A stretch of DNA of 6,810 nucleotides from Desulfobacteraceae bacterium (GTDB lineage Bacteria; Desulfobacterota; DSM-4660; Desulfatiglandales; Desulfatiglandaceae), in assembly GCA_030597505.1 (NCBI GenBank), contig JAUVRS010000143.1, forward strand, positions 1-6,810, written 5' to 3'. The notes beneath the pieces are model-generated. The model searched no databases. It worked only from the letters and a program-made list of their open reading frames with translations, and was not told the DNA's origin. Shown here in pieces: positions 6,582-6,810 of this stretch (its first letter is position 1; the number at the start of each line of letters is the position of its first letter). The position numbers and the translations under genes were made by a program.

Positions 6582-6617
6582 AAGCTGACGCTTTTCTTGT
6601 AAATACGCATCCTAAAT
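6582..6617 (+). repeat. Degenerate direct repeat B, right copy
   Basis: Same orientation as 5694-5729 with 30 of 36 identical bases. On the minus strand both copies read in one frame as similar peptides (DAYLQEKRQL here, DAHLREKYQL in the left copy). This copy has stops on both sides. Confidence 0.65.
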
Positions 6618-6662
6618 CGGTATCATTCAAGGGACATTAAAGCGATGGTACTATCCTGAAAA

Positions 6663-6682
6663 GTGTCCCGAAAATGGGACAC
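6663..6682. repeat. Perfect 7-bp inverted repeat (hairpin or operator)
   Basis: GTGTCCC (6663-6669) and GGGACAC (6676-6682) flank GAAAAT. As DNA it could be a dimeric regulator site; as RNA it could be a short hairpin. No T run follows on either strand, so it is not a terminator. The gene it might control would lie beyond the right edge. Confidence 0.6.
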
Positions 6683-6810
6683 ATTCTGCTCAGCTGAAAC
6701 GGCCCCCTGGGCTGCACGAGGATCGCCGATAATAGCCCGTTGCCTTAATTGGCTTTTTTGGGGTGAATTTCTTACAATGCCACTCTGCCGTTAACCCTCT
6801 AAAAGAAAGG

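Larger units (their letters stand above)
6364..6810. other. Repeat-bearing intergenic region, no gene seen
   Basis: About 450 bases to the right edge with no supportable reading frame on either strand; candidate starts run into stops within a few codons. It holds the right copies of repeats A (6453-6470) and B (6582-6617) and a perfect inverted repeat at 6663-6682. A weak AGCC/GGCT stem with a T run near 6735-6758 was not accepted as a terminator. Confidence 0.6.

Noticed and set aside
6732..6758. AGCC...GGCT stem with T run as a plus-strand terminator
   Set aside because: Only four base pairs around a 13-base loop, and no gene upstream on that strand to terminate.
6740..6775. Sigma-54-type promoter around TGGC...
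   Set aside because: The GG and GC elements are not at the required 10-base spacing on either strand.

Overview
The window looks like chromosomal DNA from a Gram-negative bacterium, most likely a sulfate-reducer-type deltaproteobacterium (Desulfobacterota). This rests on a large class A penicillin-binding protein (PBP) with a long insert in its transpeptidase domain, an outer-membrane-type lipoprotein, a small MshEN-like protein, and repeat-rich intergenic DNA. The taxonomic call is an inference from gene style, not from a marker gene. The genetic code is standard: three plus-strand genes end in TGA, and TGG is used for Trp.

Bases 1-5643 read as one plus-strand operon. The tail of an upstream gene (1-69) overlaps the start of the class A PBP gene (ATG at 62). 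The PBP reading frame is interrupted by an in-frame TGA at 2345-2347 and continues in the same frame to 3295. Residues before the stop carry the complete glycosyltransferase domain and the SxxK and SxN transpeptidase motifs; residues after it carry the KTG motif. A TPR-like lipoprotein gene follows with a 4-base ATGA overlap (3292-4674), then a PfkB/ribokinase-family sugar kinase (4711-5643). The PBP and the lipoprotein probably act together in the periplasm on peptidoglycan, perhaps as an enzyme and its activator. The kinase is cytoplasmic, of unknown substrate, and seems to be only a transcriptional neighbour.

Bases 5644-5922 hold no gene. They contain a possible plus-strand terminator, one copy each of two repeat elements, and a very good intrinsic terminator for the opposite strand.

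Bases 5923-6363 hold a compact minus-strand two-gene unit. A promoter-like pair sits almost against the start codon of a 51-residue ribbon-helix-helix (RHH) protein. A 76-residue protein with two MshEN-like half motifs follows 19 bases later, then the terminator. Bases 6364-6810 have no supportable gene, but hold the partner copies of both repeat elements (one inverted, one direct) and a perfect 7-bp inverted repeat. The small regulator cassette is therefore framed by repeats.

The points most worth a second look are the in-frame stop in an otherwise intact PBP, the PBP-lipoprotein pairing, and the repeat-flanked RHH/MshEN-like cassette.
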